Positions 30,781 to 39,193 of a stretch of DNA of 46,208 bases are shown piece after piece. Numbering within the stretch: position 1 is the first letter of the stretch; every line of letters starts with the position of its first letter. The stretch covers positions 1 to 46,208 of the IMG/VR virus record IMGVR_UViG_3300046500_000250; one strand, 5' to 3'. Below the pieces are notes generated by a model. It was not told the DNA's origin. It saw only the letters and a program-made list of their open reading frames with translations, and ran no database searches. The DNA comes from a virus. Made by a program: the position numbers and the translations under genes.

Positions 30781-31317
30781 ATGGGCTTCATCAAGACGGA
30801 CCGGCTCAAAGACGTCCTGCAGTCGATCAATGGCCTGGTCGACAAACAGGTGCTGGTGGGCATTCCCGACAGCACCGCAGGGCGCAAGGACGAGGGCGCG
30901 CCGCTCAGCAACGCGGAAATTGGATACATCCAGGAGAACGGGGCGCCGGAGATCAACCTACCTGCGCGCCCCTTCCTGGTGCCGGGCGTGGCCGCCGCGC
31001 AGCCGAAGACCCTGCCGCAGTTGCAGAAGGGAGTGGAAGCCGCGCTCGACGGCGACATCGATGGCGCGCAGCGGCGCATGGCAATGGCCGGCCATGTCGC
31101 GCAGTCGTCCGTACGGGGCCGCATCAACAGTGGTATCGGTCCGGCGCTGAGCGAGGCGACGCTGCGCAAGCGCGCGCGGCGCGGCAGGCAGGGGGCGAAA
31201 GAGGAGCTGGCGGCGCGCGCCGCTGGCCAACAGCCCAGCACTGAACTGGCCAAGCCGCTGATCGACACCGGTCAGCTACGCAACGCGGTCACCTATGTGA
31301 TCCGCAAACGAAAATAG
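30781..31317 (+). CDS. Tail completion / HK97 gp10-like protein
   Basis: 178 aa. The pattern is that of gp10-like or phage virion morphogenesis proteins: KTDRLKDVLQSINGLVDKQVLVGIPDS, NAEIGYIQENGAPEINLPARPFLVPGV, and the C-terminal LAKPLIDTGQLRNAVTYVIRK. The 'G.I..NGAP...PARPF' motif is typical. It acts at the head-tail interface. A GGGAGATCTCCC palindrome lies immediately before the ATG and includes the ribosome site. Confidence 0.82.
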   Translation: MGFIKTDRLKDVLQSINGLVDKQVLVGIPDSTAGRKDEGAPLSNAEIGYIQENGAPEINLPARPFLVPGVAAAQPKTLPQLQKGVEAALDGDIDGAQRRMAMAGHVAQSSVRGRINSGIGPALSEATLRKRARRGRQGAKEELAARAAGQQPSTELAKPLIDTGQLRNAVTYVIRKRK

Positions 31318-31320
31318 CCC

Positions 31321-31692
31321 ATGGCACAACTCGACGTCGTCGACGTGCTGCTCGATCCGGATTTCATGGACACCGGCCTGGTGTGCAACCGGATGGCGCA
31401 GACTGTCGACGGGCACGGCCGCGCCCAGAATTTGCCCACGGCTACGCCGTTTGCCGCCGTGGTCACCAGCGACAAGGGCGACATCCTGCAGCGCGGCTCG
31501 GACGGCAGCCTGATCACTGGGTCGATCACGCTGCATACGCCGCTTCGGCTGAAGGACGGCAGCCCAGGGCAGGACGCCGACGAGGTGGTCTGGCAGGGGC
31601 GGACCTATACCGTGGTCAGCGTCAATGACTACAGCCACTTCGGGCGCGGCTTCGTGGCCGCCGTCTGCGACCTGAAACCACTTTCGGGGTAA
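31321..31692 (+). CDS. Head-tail joining region protein, unknown family
   Basis: 123 aa, starting 3 bp after the previous stop. It is beta-rich with conserved-looking stretches: LDVVDVLLDPDFMDTGLVCNR and GQDADEVVWQGRTYTVVSVNDYSHFGRGFVAAVCDL. The last part resembles the strands of stopper/connector proteins. It lies between the gp10-like and neck genes, so a tail-completion role is likely. Confidence 0.72.
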   Translation: MAQLDVVDVLLDPDFMDTGLVCNRMAQTVDGHGRAQNLPTATPFAAVVTSDKGDILQRGSDGSLITGSITLHTPLRLKDGSPGQDADEVVWQGRTYTVVSVNDYSHFGRGFVAAVCDLKPLSG

Positions 31693-31695
31693 TCC

Positions 31696-32253
31696 ATGGC
31701 AAACACCAGCGCCACCGGCGGCTACCTTGCGCCGACGGCGCCGGTGCCGCCAGACGACGAGGACCTCGACAACCTGTTGCAGGAACTGGTCGCAGGGGTG
31801 ACAGGCTTGCCCGGGGAGATGGTGCGGCCGCGCTGGCAGCCGACCGTCCCGAAGCAGCCAGAGCCAACCGAGAGCTGGTGCGCGATGGGCGTCACCGTGC
31901 AGGCGAACGACTCAGGCCCTGCCATCCAGCATGACCCGGCCGGCGATGGCAGTGACACGTACACCCGGCATCAGCAGATCGACCTGATGTGCTCGTTCTA
32001 CGGGCCGAGCGCCAAGGGGTACGCCCAGCGCCTGGCCGACAGCATGTCCATTCCGCAGAACAGCGAGCAGCTGGCGCTGAACGGGATGAAGTTCGTTAGC
32101 GCGAGCGACATCCAACCCGCACCGGCGCTCATCAACCAGCAGTGGAATCGGCGGTACGACTTGACGTTGACCCTGCGCCGCAAGATTACCCGGACCTATC
32201 CTGTGCTCAATCTGATAGAGGCGGTCTTTGATCTCAGAGATGGTGGAGGCTAG
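31696..32253 (+). CDS. Neck/tail terminator-like protein
   Basis: 185 aa, starting 3 bp after the previous gene. Matches the phage neck-terminator group: LDNLLQELVAGVTGLPGEMVRPRWQP, WCAMGVTVQ, HQQIDLMCSFYGPSAKGYAQRLADSMSIPQN, RRYDLTLTLRRKITRTYPVLNL. It caps the tail tube at the neck. Its stop TAG lies in a CTAG that is also the stop of an antisense gene, so the last residues (IEAVFDLRDGGG) may have been altered when that gene arrived. Confidence 0.8.
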   Translation: MANTSATGGYLAPTAPVPPDDEDLDNLLQELVAGVTGLPGEMVRPRWQPTVPKQPEPTESWCAMGVTVQANDSGPAIQHDPAGDGSDTYTRHQQIDLMCSFYGPSAKGYAQRLADSMSIPQNSEQLALNGMKFVSASDIQPAPALINQQWNRRYDLTLTLRRKITRTYPVLNLIEAVFDLRDGGG

Positions 32254-32936
32254 AGCGATGCGTCTGCAGTAGGCGCAGTATGGCCAAGGAGCCTCCGCAG
32301 ATCAGTTTCAAGGGAAGCCCGAGCTTTTGGGACTTCGTCCCTGATCAGATGCCAGGCCGCGACCTGCTGTTCGAGTTTTTCCCTGTGAGCATGATCGGGA
32401 AGATACGCATCATCCAGCCGGAGGTACGTCCCGAATCGAATAAGGGTCGAACGGATATCACCAAAGATGGAGTCAATAGTCGAGCAGGTCTCCGCAGGCA
32501 GATAGAGCTTGTGAACGTCGAAGTAGCGCTAGAAGTCCACTAGTTTGTTGTGAGCGATGTTGTACTTCTCCGTCACAGGCTTATCGCCGGCCACCTGTAG
32601 TGGGGCTACTACTGCTTCAACATCCCACAGCGCTTCGACGAGAAGTCGGTAAGCCTCCGCAATCACATCGGCGCGTCGCTCATGAAGCTTGGTGAATCGA
32701 ACGTGATGCTCGCTGGCGTGCAGTTGTAGTTCGCTTTTAAGCCGTTCAGCAGCGGCGTCGTACTTTCCTTTCAGCTCTAGTTCGAACTGCTTTGACTCCT
32801 GATTCAAATCTGATTCGTGCCGCTTCATCTCTTTCGCTAGCCACTGCGAAAGGAGTGACTTTGTGAGGTATGCAAAGGCACCAATCAGCAAAGTTTGCCC
32901 GCCAATGGCGACGATGACTGCTTCTAAAAGTCCCAT
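32250..32936 (-). pseudogene. Antisense membrane-anchored cargo gene interrupted by an in-frame amber codon
   Basis: On the minus strand the frame from ATG 32936 encodes an N-terminal membrane helix (AVIVAIGGQTLLIGAFAYL) and a charged helical region (HASEHHVRFTKLHERRADVIAEAYRLL). A TAG at 32529-32531 then follows NKLVDF. Beyond it the same frame continues with clearly protein-like sequence (RYFDVHKLYLPAETCSTIDSIFG, then FGTYLRLDDAYLPDHAHREK) to a TAG at 32250-32252. One base change from a Tyr codon would explain the break. The intact product would be 228 aa; the current one is 135 aa unless the amber is read through. Resembles prophage membrane proteins of unknown role. Confidence 0.75.
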
Positions 32937-33017
32937 AACCGTGTGCTGTAGTGGATATCGGCCGCAGTTTATTACACGACGCCGGGCAGATGCCGGCACT
33001 CAACCTAGGGGAATCCT

Positions 33018-34493
33018 ATGTCCAACGGACTGCCGGTATCGCGGCTGATCAATGTCACCATCAACATGTCGCCGCTGGCGGCCCAAGGCGCCAACCTCAA
33101 CAATGAGGTGATCCTGGGCGCCTCGCCGGTGATCGACACCAACGAACGCGTGCGCTCGTACGGAACCATCGACGCCGTGGGCAGCGACTTTGGCAACACC
33201 GCGCCGGAATACCTGGCCGCGCTGCTGTACTTCCAGCAGACGCCCCAGCCGTCGCAGCTCAATATCGGCCGCTGGGCGAAGACCGCTACGGCCGGCTCGC
33301 TGCGCGGCGCAGCGCTGTCCGTCGCCCAGAAGGACATCACGGTCTGGAAGGCGGTCACGGCCGGCTCGTTCAAGGTCACGATTGACGCGACCGTGAAGAC
33401 CGTGTCCGCGCTGGACTTCTCGGGCGTGACCAACCTGAACGGTGTGGCCACGATCATCCAGACCGCACTGGCCGGCGCCACTTGCGTCTGGAACGGCACG
33501 CAGTTCGTGATCGCCTCGCCGACCACGGGCACCAGTTCGAAGGTCAGCTATGCCACGCCGACTGGCTCTGGCACCGACATCTCGGCCATGCTGGGCATGA
33601 CCAGCGGCCTGGCCTCGGTACCGGTCGACGGCATCTTGGCCGAAGCCCCGGAGGCGTGCGTGAACCTCTTCCTGGACCGTTTCGCAAACAAGTTCCTCGG
33701 TATCCAGTTCGCTGACACGTCGCTGACGAACGACCAGCACGTCGCCGTGGCAGACCTGATTGAGGCGGATCAGCGCCACATCTACGGCGCCACCACGCAG
33801 GAACCGCAGGCGCTGGACGGTACCGCGACGACGGACCTGCTGTCCCGGTTCAAGGCCAAGGGCTACAAGTACTCGTTCGCGCAGTACTCGAGCAACAGCC
33901 CGTACGCCGCGGCGTCGCTGTTCGGCCGCTTGCTGACCACCAATTTCAACGGCAACAACACGACGATCACCCTGATGTACAAGCAGGAGCCGGGCATCGT
34001 GCCGGAGACCCTGTCGAGCAGCCAGGCCAACGTGTTGCAGGACAAGCGGGGCAACGTGTTCGTGGAGTACGACAACGACACGGCAATCGTGCAGTACGGC
34101 GTGACGCCCAGCGGCATCTTCATCGACTCCATCTACAACTCGATCTGGTTCCAGAACCGCATCCAGACCGATGTGTACAACCTGCTGTACCAGAGCAAGA
34201 CGAAGGTCCCGCAGACTGACGCGGGCAACGCGCTGATCGCCAACAAGATCGAGGAAGCCTGTGTGGCCGCAGTCAATAACGGCTATCTGGCCCCGGGCGT
34301 CTGGAACTCGGACGGATTCGGCGCGCTGCAGCAGGGCGACACGCTGTCCAAGGGCTACTACGTCTATGCGCCGCCGATCGCGCTTCAGTCGCAGGCCGAC
34401 CGTGAAGAGCGCAAGTCGGTCGCATTCCAGGTCGCGGCGAAGGAAGCCGGCGCCATCCATACCGTTGACATCCTGGTCAACGTGAACCGCTGA
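33018..34493 (+). CDS. Contractile tail sheath protein (DUF3383)
   Basis: 491 aa. DUF3383 pattern: [74 protein letters not shown], and the C-terminal [48 protein letters not shown] precedes ATG 33018. The sheath contracts to drive the tail tube through the host envelope; its presence makes this a myovirus-type prophage. The gene follows directly after the antisense insert. Confidence 0.93.
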   Translation: MSNGLPVSRLINVTINMSPLAAQGANLNNEVILGASPVIDTNERVRSYGTIDAVGSDFGNTAPEYLAALLYFQQTPQPSQLNIGRWAKTATAGSLRGAALSVAQKDITVWKAVTAGSFKVTIDATVKTVSALDFSGVTNLNGVATIIQTALAGATCVWNGTQFVIASPTTGTSSKVSYATPTGSGTDISAMLGMTSGLASVPVDGILAEAPEACVNLFLDRFANKFLGIQFADTSLTNDQHVAVADLIEADQRHIYGATTQEPQALDGTATTDLLSRFKAKGYKYSFAQYSSNSPYAAASLFGRLLTTNFNGNNTTITLMYKQEPGIVPETLSSSQANVLQDKRGNVFVEYDNDTAIVQYGVTPSGIFIDSIYNSIWFQNRIQTDVYNLLYQSKTKVPQTDAGNALIANKIEEACVAAVNNGYLAPGVWNSDGFGALQQGDTLSKGYYVYAPPIALQSQADREERKSVAFQVAAKEAGAIHTVDILVNVNR

Positions 34494-34508
34494 TAGGGGA
34501 AAGAGACC

Positions 34509-34955
34509 ATGCAAGGCGGCACCTATTCGTTTATCGATGTCCAGGCGTCCATTACCGGGCCGGGCGGCTCGTTCTCGCTCGGCTATGGCGAGGCCACGGC
34601 TGAAGAAGGCATCACCGTTGCCATGGCGAACGACAAAAACGCCATGGCGGTGGGCTCGGACGGCAGCGTGCAGCACAGCCTGCGCGCTGACAGCTCTGGC
34701 CAGATCACGGCACGCTATCTGAAGACGGCGCCCATCAACCGCACGCTCATGGCGCTGTACAACGCCCAGAAGCTCGACAGTCGGCTGTGGGGCAAGAACG
34801 TCATCACCGTGACCCAGTCGGTCTCCGGAGATGCCATCGCCGGCATCTTCTGTGCGTTCAAGAAGGTGCCGGACCTGACCTATGCCACCGAGGGCGGCAC
34901 CGTCGAGTGGGTATTCGACGCCGGCCGAATCGAAGGCATGCTGGGGACCTACTGA
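34509..34955 (+). CDS. Tail tube protein (DUF3277)
   Basis: 148 aa, 15 bp after the sheath gene. DUF3277-like: YSFIDVQASITGPGGSFSLGYGEATAEEGITVAMANDKNAMAVGSDGS, then LRADSSGQITARYLKTAPINRTLMALYNAQK and the C-terminal FCAFKKVPDLTYATEGGTVEWVFDAGRIEGMLG. It forms the inner tube under the sheath. Confidence 0.9.
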   Translation: MQGGTYSFIDVQASITGPGGSFSLGYGEATAEEGITVAMANDKNAMAVGSDGSVQHSLRADSSGQITARYLKTAPINRTLMALYNAQKLDSRLWGKNVITVTQSVSGDAIAGIFCAFKKVPDLTYATEGGTVEWVFDAGRIEGMLGTY

Positions 34956-34957
34956 CC

Positions 34958-35431
34958 ATGCGCCGTGAAATCCAACTCGGCGGCAACGCCTATTCGATCG
35001 GGCGTCTGACCGCGAAGCAGCAGTTCCACGTGTCGCGCCGCATCGCGCCGATCATCCCGGCGCTGATCCCGGTGTTCATGAAGCTGGCGAAGACGAGCGG
35101 CGGCGCGGCCGGCGCGATGGGCGCACTCACCAACGACCTCGACGGATTCAGCCAGGCCCTCCAGCCGTTCGCCGACGCGCTGGCCGCCATGAACGACGCC
35201 GATGCCGACTACGTCATGGACAACTGCCTGACCGCTGTGCAACGCCGGCAGGAGACTGGCTGGTCGTTCGTCGTTTCCCCCGGGCAGAAGGACCTGATGT
35301 TCCAGGACATGGACATGGGCGTGATCCTGCCGCTGGTGGTGCAGGTCATCGTGGCCAACCTCGGGCCTTTTATTCAAGGGCTGCTTACAAGCCAAGCGAG
35401 CAGCCCGGAACCGGCGGTACAGGCTGGCTGA
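34958..35431 (+). CDS. Tail assembly chaperone (N-terminal product)
   Basis: 157 aa, starting 2 bp after the tube stop. It is mostly helical (LTAKQQFHVSRRIAPIIPALIPVFMKLA, GFSQALQPFADALAAMNDADADYVMDNCLTAVQRRQ). Its position between tube and tape-measure genes is that of lambda G or T4-like tail chaperones, which wrap the tape measure before tail assembly. The last codons (TSQASSPEPAVQAG) overlap a -1 frame that encodes a second conserved-looking product, suggesting a frameshift. Confidence 0.82.
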   Translation: MRREIQLGGNAYSIGRLTAKQQFHVSRRIAPIIPALIPVFMKLAKTSGGAAGAMGALTNDLDGFSQALQPFADALAAMNDADADYVMDNCLTAVQRRQETGWSFVVSPGQKDLMFQDMDMGVILPLVVQVIVANLGPFIQGLLTSQASSPEPAVQAG

Positions 35432-35634
35432 GGCACCTTCCGAACGGCGAGGAATTCCTGCTCGCGCCGGTTAAGGCCCAGATGTGCAAGTACGAGTCTC
35501 TGCTCGACGGCACGCTGGGCCTTGAAGACATCGCGCTGATGAATGACTTCCTCATGATGGAAGCTGATAACCAGGCGGCCGCGCGCCGCATCTTGGAACA
35601 GCAGAGCAATGGCCCAAAGCACCGTCATCCGTGA
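35371..35634 (+). CDS. Second tail-chaperone segment, probably made by -1 frameshift
   Basis: This segment lies in the -1 frame relative to the preceding chaperone and has no ATG near its front; the first in-frame ATG is internal, at KAQMCKYE. The protein-like part is GGTGWLRHLPNGEEFLLAPV, then KYESLLDGTLGLEDIALMNDFLMMEADNQAAARRIL. The start shown is only where the -1 frame could be entered. A canonical slippery heptamer is not obvious; GGGCCTTTTATT at 35363-35374 is the nearest candidate. It ends inside the tape-measure start (overlap 26 bp). Confidence 0.55.
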   Translation, partial: YSRAAYKPSEQPGTGGTGWLRHLPNGEEFLLAPVKAQMCKYESLLDGTLGLEDIALMNDFLMMEADNQAAARRILEQQSNGPKHRHP

Positions 35635-37330
35635 ATTTCTTGTCGCCCTGGGCTTCAAAGTCGACGAGAAGGGCCTGAAGAGGTTCAACGACGGCGTTGA
35701 ACAGGCCACGAAGGGCGTCAAGCAGCTGGTGACGACCATCTCCGCATCGGCCCTGGCCGTCAGCGTGGGCGTGTCGGCGCTGGCGTCGAAGCTGGAGAAC
35801 CTGTATTTCGTCTCGAAGCGCACCGGCGCGGCGGCCACCAGCCTGAAGGCGTTTGACTTCGCTGCGCGGAATCTGGGCATCTCGACCGAGACGGCCTTCG
35901 GCGCGGTGGAGAGCCTGGCCAAGTTCCTGCGGAACAACCCGGCCGGCGAGGGATACCTGGCCACGCTGGGCGTGCAGACGCGCAACGCGAATGGCGAGCT
36001 GCGCGACACGGTCGACATCCTGTCCGACCTCGGCGCGCAACTGGCAAAGCAGCCGACCTGGCTGGCCAGCCAGTACGGAAGCGTACTCGGCATCGACGAG
36101 AACCTGCTGCTGGCCATGCGCGATGGCGATTTCGCCAAGTTCATGCAGCAGTACCGGGAGATGTCCCGGAAAAACGGTCTGGACAAGGCGGCCGAGGACG
36201 CGCACCAGTTCATGGTCGCTCTGCGAGGCTTGGGCACCACGTTCGAGAACTTCGGCATCAAGGTGGAGGGCGCGCTGCTGCGCAAGGTGGGGCCGCAGCT
36301 CGATCGCTTCCAGAAGTGGTTCGAAGACCATTCGGACGAGATCGCTGATCGTGCCGCAGACATTGCCGCCGCGATCTTGGCCGCAGCCACTGCGCTCGGC
36401 CCGCCCCTGTCGTGGCTGGTCGACCAGTTCATCGAGCTGGACAAGGCCACGGACGGCTGGTCGACAAAGATCATGCTGTTGGTTGGCGCTTTCGGCGCGC
36501 TGGGCGGCTTCAAGATCGTCAGCGGCATCTGGAAGATGGTCGCGGCGGTGCGCGCGCTGGGCGCGGCCAATGCCGCAGCGGCGGCTGCCGGCGGCGCTTC
36601 TGCTGCTGGGGGTGCCGCCGGTGCTGGCGCTGCTGCTGGCGCGGGCGCTGGGTGGCTGGCGCGCTTCCTGCCGTGGGCGGCCCGGATCGGCGGCGCCGCC
36701 GCGTTGCTCTTCCACAGCGGCGGCCTGAACAACGGCGAGGATGCGGAGCTGGCGCGCCGGCGTGGCGCCGCAAGGCAGCCAGCGGGCTCGGGGAATGCCG
36801 GAGTCGATGCGGTCTCGTTCTTCCAGCGGATGGGGTGGTCTCCTGAACAAGCCGCCGGCATCGTAGCCAACTTGCAGCGTGAAAGCACCAGCGGCCTGAA
36901 CCACCAAGCCGTCGGCGACAACGGCCGTGCCTATGGCGTCGCGCAATGGCACCCAGACCGTCAGGCGAATTTCAAGGCGTGGGCCGGAAAGGACATCCGG
37001 GACTCGTCCCTGATGGAGCAGCTGCAGTTCGTGAACTACGAGTTGACGCAGGGTGCAGAGGCACGGGCTGGGCAACTGCTACGCGCGGCACAGAACGCCC
37101 AGCAGGCGGGCGAGATCGTGTCGCGGTACTACGAGCGGCCTGGCGTTGAGGAAGCAGTCAAGGCACGTGAAGCGGCCTTGCGCGGACGTTCGGCTGCTGA
37201 ATTGCACCAGCAGACCACCATCAATCTGTATGGCGTGTCAGACCCGGCGGCAGCCGGGCGCGCAGTCAACGAAGGGCAGCGCCAGGTGAATGACGACATG
37301 GTGCGCAACATGCAGGGGGCAATCTCGTGA
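35609..37330 (+). CDS. Tail tape measure protein with C-terminal tail lysozyme domain
   Basis: 573 aa, short for a tape measure. The N-terminal ~250 residues match the phage tail-tape family (REFLVALGFKVDEKGLKRFNDGVEQATKGVK). A hydrophobic middle holds one or two helices near 290-310 and a Gly/Ala-rich stretch at about 315-350. Residues about 395-480 are a phage tail lysozyme domain (VSFFQRMGWSPEQAAGIVANLQRESTSGLNHQAVGDNGRAYGVAQWHPDR) with the catalytic Glu in LQRES. It sets tail length and opens peptidoglycan during injection. Its stop overlaps the next GTG start (GTGA). Confidence 0.9.
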   Translation: MAQSTVIREFLVALGFKVDEKGLKRFNDGVEQATKGVKQLVTTISASALAVSVGVSALASKLENLYFVSKRTGAAATSLKAFDFAARNLGISTETAFGAVESLAKFLRNNPAGEGYLATLGVQTRNANGELRDTVDILSDLGAQLAKQPTWLASQYGSVLGIDENLLLAMRDGDFAKFMQQYREMSRKNGLDKAAEDAHQFMVALRGLGTTFENFGIKVEGALLRKVGPQLDRFQKWFEDHSDEIADRAADIAAAILAAATALGPPLSWLVDQFIELDKATDGWSTKIMLLVGAFGALGGFKIVSGIWKMVAAVRALGAANAAAAAAGGASAAGGAAGAGAAAGAGAGWLARFLPWAARIGGAAALLFHSGGLNNGEDAELARRRGAARQPAGSGNAGVDAVSFFQRMGWSPEQAAGIVANLQRESTSGLNHQAVGDNGRAYGVAQWHPDRQANFKAWAGKDIRDSSLMEQLQFVNYELTQGAEARAGQLLRAAQNAQQAGEIVSRYYERPGVEEAVKAREAALRGRSAAELHQQTTINLYGVSDPAAAGRAVNEGQRQVNDDMVRNMQGAIS

Positions 37331-37905
37331 GTTTCCTCGACATCATCACCTTGGTGCCGAAGACCATTGGCCCGTTGAAGATCGGCTGCACGTTTGAGGA
37401 AGCGCACCAGGACGAGCTGCAGATCACTGAGCATCCGGTCGAGAAGGGCGCCCAGATCAACGACCATGCGTTCAAGCTGCAGCCCGAAGTGACGATCCAA
37501 TGCGGCTGGTCGAATGCCGACCTGGCCGCGCTGATCGGCACGCTGGAATCGATCTTCACGGGGGGTGGCCTGCCGTCGGCGGACTACATCAGCACGGTGT
37601 ATTCGCAGCTGCTGGCGCTGCAGGAGACGCGCCAACCCTTCGACGTCGTGACGTCGATGCGCATGTACCGCGACATGCTGTTCAAGTCGCTGCGCGTGGT
37701 GAAGGACCAGAAGACCGGCGAGGCGTTGAGCGTTACGGCCACGCTGAAGCAGATCCGGATCGTGCAGACGCAGGCGACCCGTCTGCCGCCCAAGGAAGAT
37801 CAGGCTGACCCGAAGGCCACGGCCGAGACCCAGAACACCGGCACCAAGGCCGCGATGCCGGCCACGCCGGCGCCAGGCGGTTCGGTGCAACCGACGAGCA
37901 TGTGA
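37327..37905 (+). CDS. Baseplate / Dit-like tail protein
   Basis: 192 aa from GTG 37327, overlapping the tape-measure stop. Contains PLKIGCTFEEAHQDELQITEHPVEKGAQINDHAFKLQPEVTIQCGW, the pattern of Dit-like baseplate proteins that open onto the tube. The C-terminal 40 residues are Pro/Thr/Ala-rich and probably disordered. It lies between tape measure and hub, where the first baseplate ring protein is expected. Confidence 0.82.
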   Translation: MSFLDIITLVPKTIGPLKIGCTFEEAHQDELQITEHPVEKGAQINDHAFKLQPEVTIQCGWSNADLAALIGTLESIFTGGGLPSADYISTVYSQLLALQETRQPFDVVTSMRMYRDMLFKSLRVVKDQKTGEALSVTATLKQIRIVQTQATRLPPKEDQADPKATAETQNTGTKAAMPATPAPGGSVQPTSM

Positions 37906-38219
37906 TGGCGACCTTCTATGAGATCCCCCTGACGCCGGATCCACAGCGGTTCACGGTGACGCTGAGCGGCGTGGACTATCGGATGACGGTGCAATACCGC
38001 GACGCAGGCGGCGCAGGCTGGGTGCTGGACATCGCCGACGCGACCAATCAGCCGCTCGTGAGCGGCGTTCCGCTGGTCACTGGCGCGGACTTGCTGGGGC
38101 AATATCGTCACCTCGACTTCGGCGGGCGGCTGTGGGTACAGGGCGCGGCTAATCCCGACGACGTGCCCACGTTTGATGACCTGGGCATTGGCTCGCATGT
38201 TTTCTGGGTGACGGACTGA
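37905..38219 (+). CDS. Small baseplate (plug-type) protein
   Basis: 104 aa from ATG 37905; a GTG at 37902 is an alternative. The sequence FYEIPLTPDPQRFTVTLSGVDYRMTVQYRDAGGAGWVLDIADATNQPLVSGVPLVTGADLL has the pattern of the short beta-barrel 'plug' of small contractile-tail baseplates. Start and stop overlap both neighbours, confirming co-transcription with the hub gene. Confidence 0.8.
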   Translation: MATFYEIPLTPDPQRFTVTLSGVDYRMTVQYRDAGGAGWVLDIADATNQPLVSGVPLVTGADLLGQYRHLDFGGRLWVQGAANPDDVPTFDDLGIGSHVFWVTD

Positions 38220-39193
38220 TGGGAACCAAGCAATATGGCCGGAAGGTCTCCATCCTGGTCGGCCGGTCCGGCGGTGCCGCGACCGAGCTGTCGGAGCTGC
38301 GGTGCGTGTTCAAGATCAGTCGCGGCGACCTGCAGACGCCAAACTCGGCCCGTGTGAGGGTGTACAACGTCTCCGAGAACACCAAACAGCGGATCGAGAA
38401 GGAGTTCACGCGCATCGTGGTGCAGGGCGGCTACGAAGGAAATTTCGGCATCCTGTTCGACGGCAGCATCAAACAGGTAAGACGCGGCCGGGAAAGCCAG
38501 ACGGACACGTATCTGGACATCACCGCAGCGGACGGCGATTCAGCGTACAACTTCGCGGTGGTGAACACGACGCTGGCCGCCGGCTCGACACCGGCCGACC
38601 ATGTCGCGGCGGCCTGCACGGCCATGAACCCGTACGGCGTGACGCAGGGATACACGCTGGAACTGCCGAAGAATCCGCTGCCTCGCGGGAAAGTGATGTT
38701 CGGCATGGCCAGGGACTTCATGCGCTGGACGGCCCGCACGCAGCAGGCGGTTTGGAGTATTCAGGACGGGAAGGCCATCCTGGTGCCTGAGACGTCGTAC
38801 ATGCCCGGTGACATCCCTGTGATCACCGCGGAGACCGGCATGGTGGGGATGCCGGTGCAGAGCCAGAATGGCATCACCATCAAGATGCTGCTGAACCCCA
38901 GCGTGAGGATTGGGCGGCTGATCCACATCGACAATGCCAGCGTGCAACGGTACGAGTACAGCCTGAACGTGGGGCAGCAGGCACAGAACGAGCGAATCGA
39001 GAAACAGGCAAAGCTGCAGGACGACGGGTTCTACTACGTGATGTTTGCCGAGCACTCCGGTGATACGCGCGGAAATGAATACTACACAGACGTGATCTGC
39101 CTGGCAGCGGACGTGACCGACCTGCCAAATTTCTTCATTGACAAGGCCGCCGTGCCCCCAGAGAACGTCATCGTAGTAAAGAAGTTCGGCTAG
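38219..39193 (+). CDS. Baseplate hub protein
   Basis: 324 aa. Begins YGRKVSILVGRSGGAATELSELRCVFKISRGDLQTPNSARVRVYNVSENTKQRI. The middle (LDITAADGDSAYNFAVVNTTLAAGSTPADHVAAAC) resembles gp27/gpD-type hub folds. It would join tube and spike. Its stop TAG is part of a CTAG shared with the stop of the antisense gene that follows, so the normal neighbour (spike) is displaced by about 800 bp. Confidence 0.82.
   Translation: MGTKQYGRKVSILVGRSGGAATELSELRCVFKISRGDLQTPNSARVRVYNVSENTKQRIEKEFTRIVVQGGYEGNFGILFDGSIKQVRRGRESQTDTYLDITAADGDSAYNFAVVNTTLAAGSTPADHVAAACTAMNPYGVTQGYTLELPKNPLPRGKVMFGMARDFMRWTARTQQAVWSIQDGKAILVPETSYMPGDIPVITAETGMVGMPVQSQNGITIKMLLNPSVRIGRLIHIDNASVQRYEYSLNVGQQAQNERIEKQAKLQDDGFYYVMFAEHSGDTRGNEYYTDVICLAADVTDLPNFFIDKAAVPPENVIVVKKFG

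Noticed and set aside
32280-32543. Plus-strand 87-aa reading frame after the neck gene
   Set aside because: It lies opposite the minus-strand cargo gene, whose sequence keeps coding character on both sides of the amber codon; the plus frame has no ribosome site or recognisable motif.
33000-34676. Long minus-strand frame (558 codons)
   Set aside because: Mirror of the sheath and tube genes; composition is Arg/His/Asp-rich with no family features.
35374-36921. Minus-strand frames of about 500 codons
   Set aside because: Mirror of the tape-measure gene; two overlapping antisense frames of similar length are typical of high-GC coding DNA.
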